DNA of 6,908 bases. It comes from Pseudomonadota bacterium. Its GTDB lineage: Bacteria; Bdellovibrionota; UBA1018; CAIMNF01. This document shows positions 6,416-6,908 of this stretch, piece by piece. Position 1 is the stretch's first letter, and each line of letters starts with the position of its first letter. A model generated the notes under the pieces. That model was not told the origin of the DNA and did no database searches. It was given only the letters and a program-made list of their open reading frames with translations. The position numbers and the translations under genes are program-made. The stretch spans positions 1 through 6,908 of the forward strand of contig JAIXVT010000182.1 of assembly GCA_027482725.1 (NCBI GenBank). Direction: 5' to 3'.

Positions 6416-6908
6416 TGAGAAGCTTATCACATTGTGGTTTGGATTGCTCCAGGGCAAGGCGCACATCTTGGAGCGTCTTGACCGAGCCAAATGTCTCTAA
6501 AATTTGGTCAGGTTGCAAATAGGGGCGCGACCTCCATGCCTGGATTAGGGCATCTGTAGTTGGGGTAAGGGGTAAAAATTTTATAAATTCTTCACGTTCA
6601 AGCTGAAGTTGTAAAAACTCTAGCAAATGTCGATCGTTTAACGTTCGCACCAATTTTGACCAGTAGAAGTCACTGCTTTTCCATGGGGTTTCAGGAGACT
6701 TTGAGTGTTGATCTAAAATGAAATCAATACGGGAGCGAGTGTATTCTGCAAAAGAATCGTGATTCGTATGACCTTCAATCCAATACGCGTATCGTGGGAC
6801 ACCGTTGATGTCGTACTGCATCACCGAATTCAAGAGTTGTCCAAACGCTTGGGACAATTTTGCATTTGAAAAAGAGACCCGCCCTTCTGGGAGGGTTGCG
6901 TAAATGTC
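6405..6908 (-). CDS. Protein of unknown function, C-terminal part (5' end outside window)
   Basis: I do not recognise this protein. The frame is open from the right edge of the window to the TAA at 6407-6405, giving 167 codons, and the true start probably lies beyond 6908. A TTG at 6857 is an in-frame alternative, but the 17 codons before it are also open and read like ordinary protein. The visible part is soluble-looking, with no membrane segment, no signal peptide (which would lie outside), several aromatic residues and a mixed-charge, probably helical second half containing LLEFLQLQLEREEF. A segment WIEGHTNHDSFAEYTRSRID faintly recalls the EGHTD core of OmpA-type peptidoglycan-binding domains, but the neighbouring positions do not fit well. 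It runs convergent to rlmE and overlaps it by 11 bp, so it belongs to a different transcription unit and its context says little about its job. Confidence 0.6.
   Translation of the reverse strand, partial: DIYATLPEGRVSFSNAKLSQAFGQLLNSVMQYDINGVPRYAYWIEGHTNHDSFAEYTRSRIDFILDQHSKSPETPWKSSDFYWSKLVRTLNDRHLLEFLQLQLEREEFIKFLPLTPTTDALIQAWRSRPYLQPDQILETFGSVKTLQDVRLALEQSKPQCDKLLTTL

Noticed and set aside
6395..6440. Search for a terminator between the convergent rlmE and minus-strand gene
   Set aside because: The genes overlap by 11 bp, and I found no stable stem followed by a T-run on either strand.
6740..6830. OmpA-like peptidoglycan-binding domain in the partial right-hand gene
   Set aside because: Only the short EGHT core fits; the expected D after it and the downstream LS-x-x-RA pattern are missing.

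Overview
The window is gene-dense housekeeping DNA from a Gram-negative-type bacterium of moderate GC content. It joins the first genes of a division and cell-wall (dcw) cluster to a second, divergent block that carries the rod-shape gene mreB. The gene set (rsmH-ftsL-ftsI-murE, an FtsI with a C-terminal PASTA domain, mreB, rlmE) resembles Bdellovibrionota or other lineages formerly called deltaproteobacteria. That placement is an inference from gene content and has not been tested with a tree.

Minus strand, positions 3887 down to 1: rsmH (16S rRNA C1402 N4-methyltransferase), ftsL (small bitopic divisome protein), ftsI (division transpeptidase, PBP3 type, with one PASTA domain) and the first 205 codons of murE (UDP-MurNAc-tripeptide ligase, running off the left edge). 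Gaps are 9, 17 and 18 bp, so this is almost certainly one operon. mraZ, which often precedes rsmH, is not present.

Positions 3888-3961 are a 74-bp divergent intergenic region with weak overlapping promoter candidates in both directions and an imperfect dyad. 

Plus strand, positions 3962-6415: a short AMP nucleosidase (GTG start), mreB and rlmE (23S rRNA U2552 2'-O-methyltransferase). Gaps are 4 and 2 bp, so the three are probably co-transcribed and translationally coupled. mreC and mreD, the usual partners of mreB, do not follow.

Positions 6405-6908, minus strand: the C-terminal 167 codons of an unrecognised protein, convergent with rlmE and overlapping its end by 11 bp.

Taken together, septation (FtsI/FtsL), precursor synthesis (MurE), elongation (MreB), two rRNA methyltransferases and a purine nucleotide salvage/degradation enzyme share 7 kb. 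I see no CRISPR array, tRNA, rRNA, insertion sequence or obvious mobile element, and no intergenic stretch over 300 bases. Nothing here is clearly a new biological system. The most unusual points are the coupling of AMP nucleosidase to mreB and the rlmE gene in the place expected for mreC.
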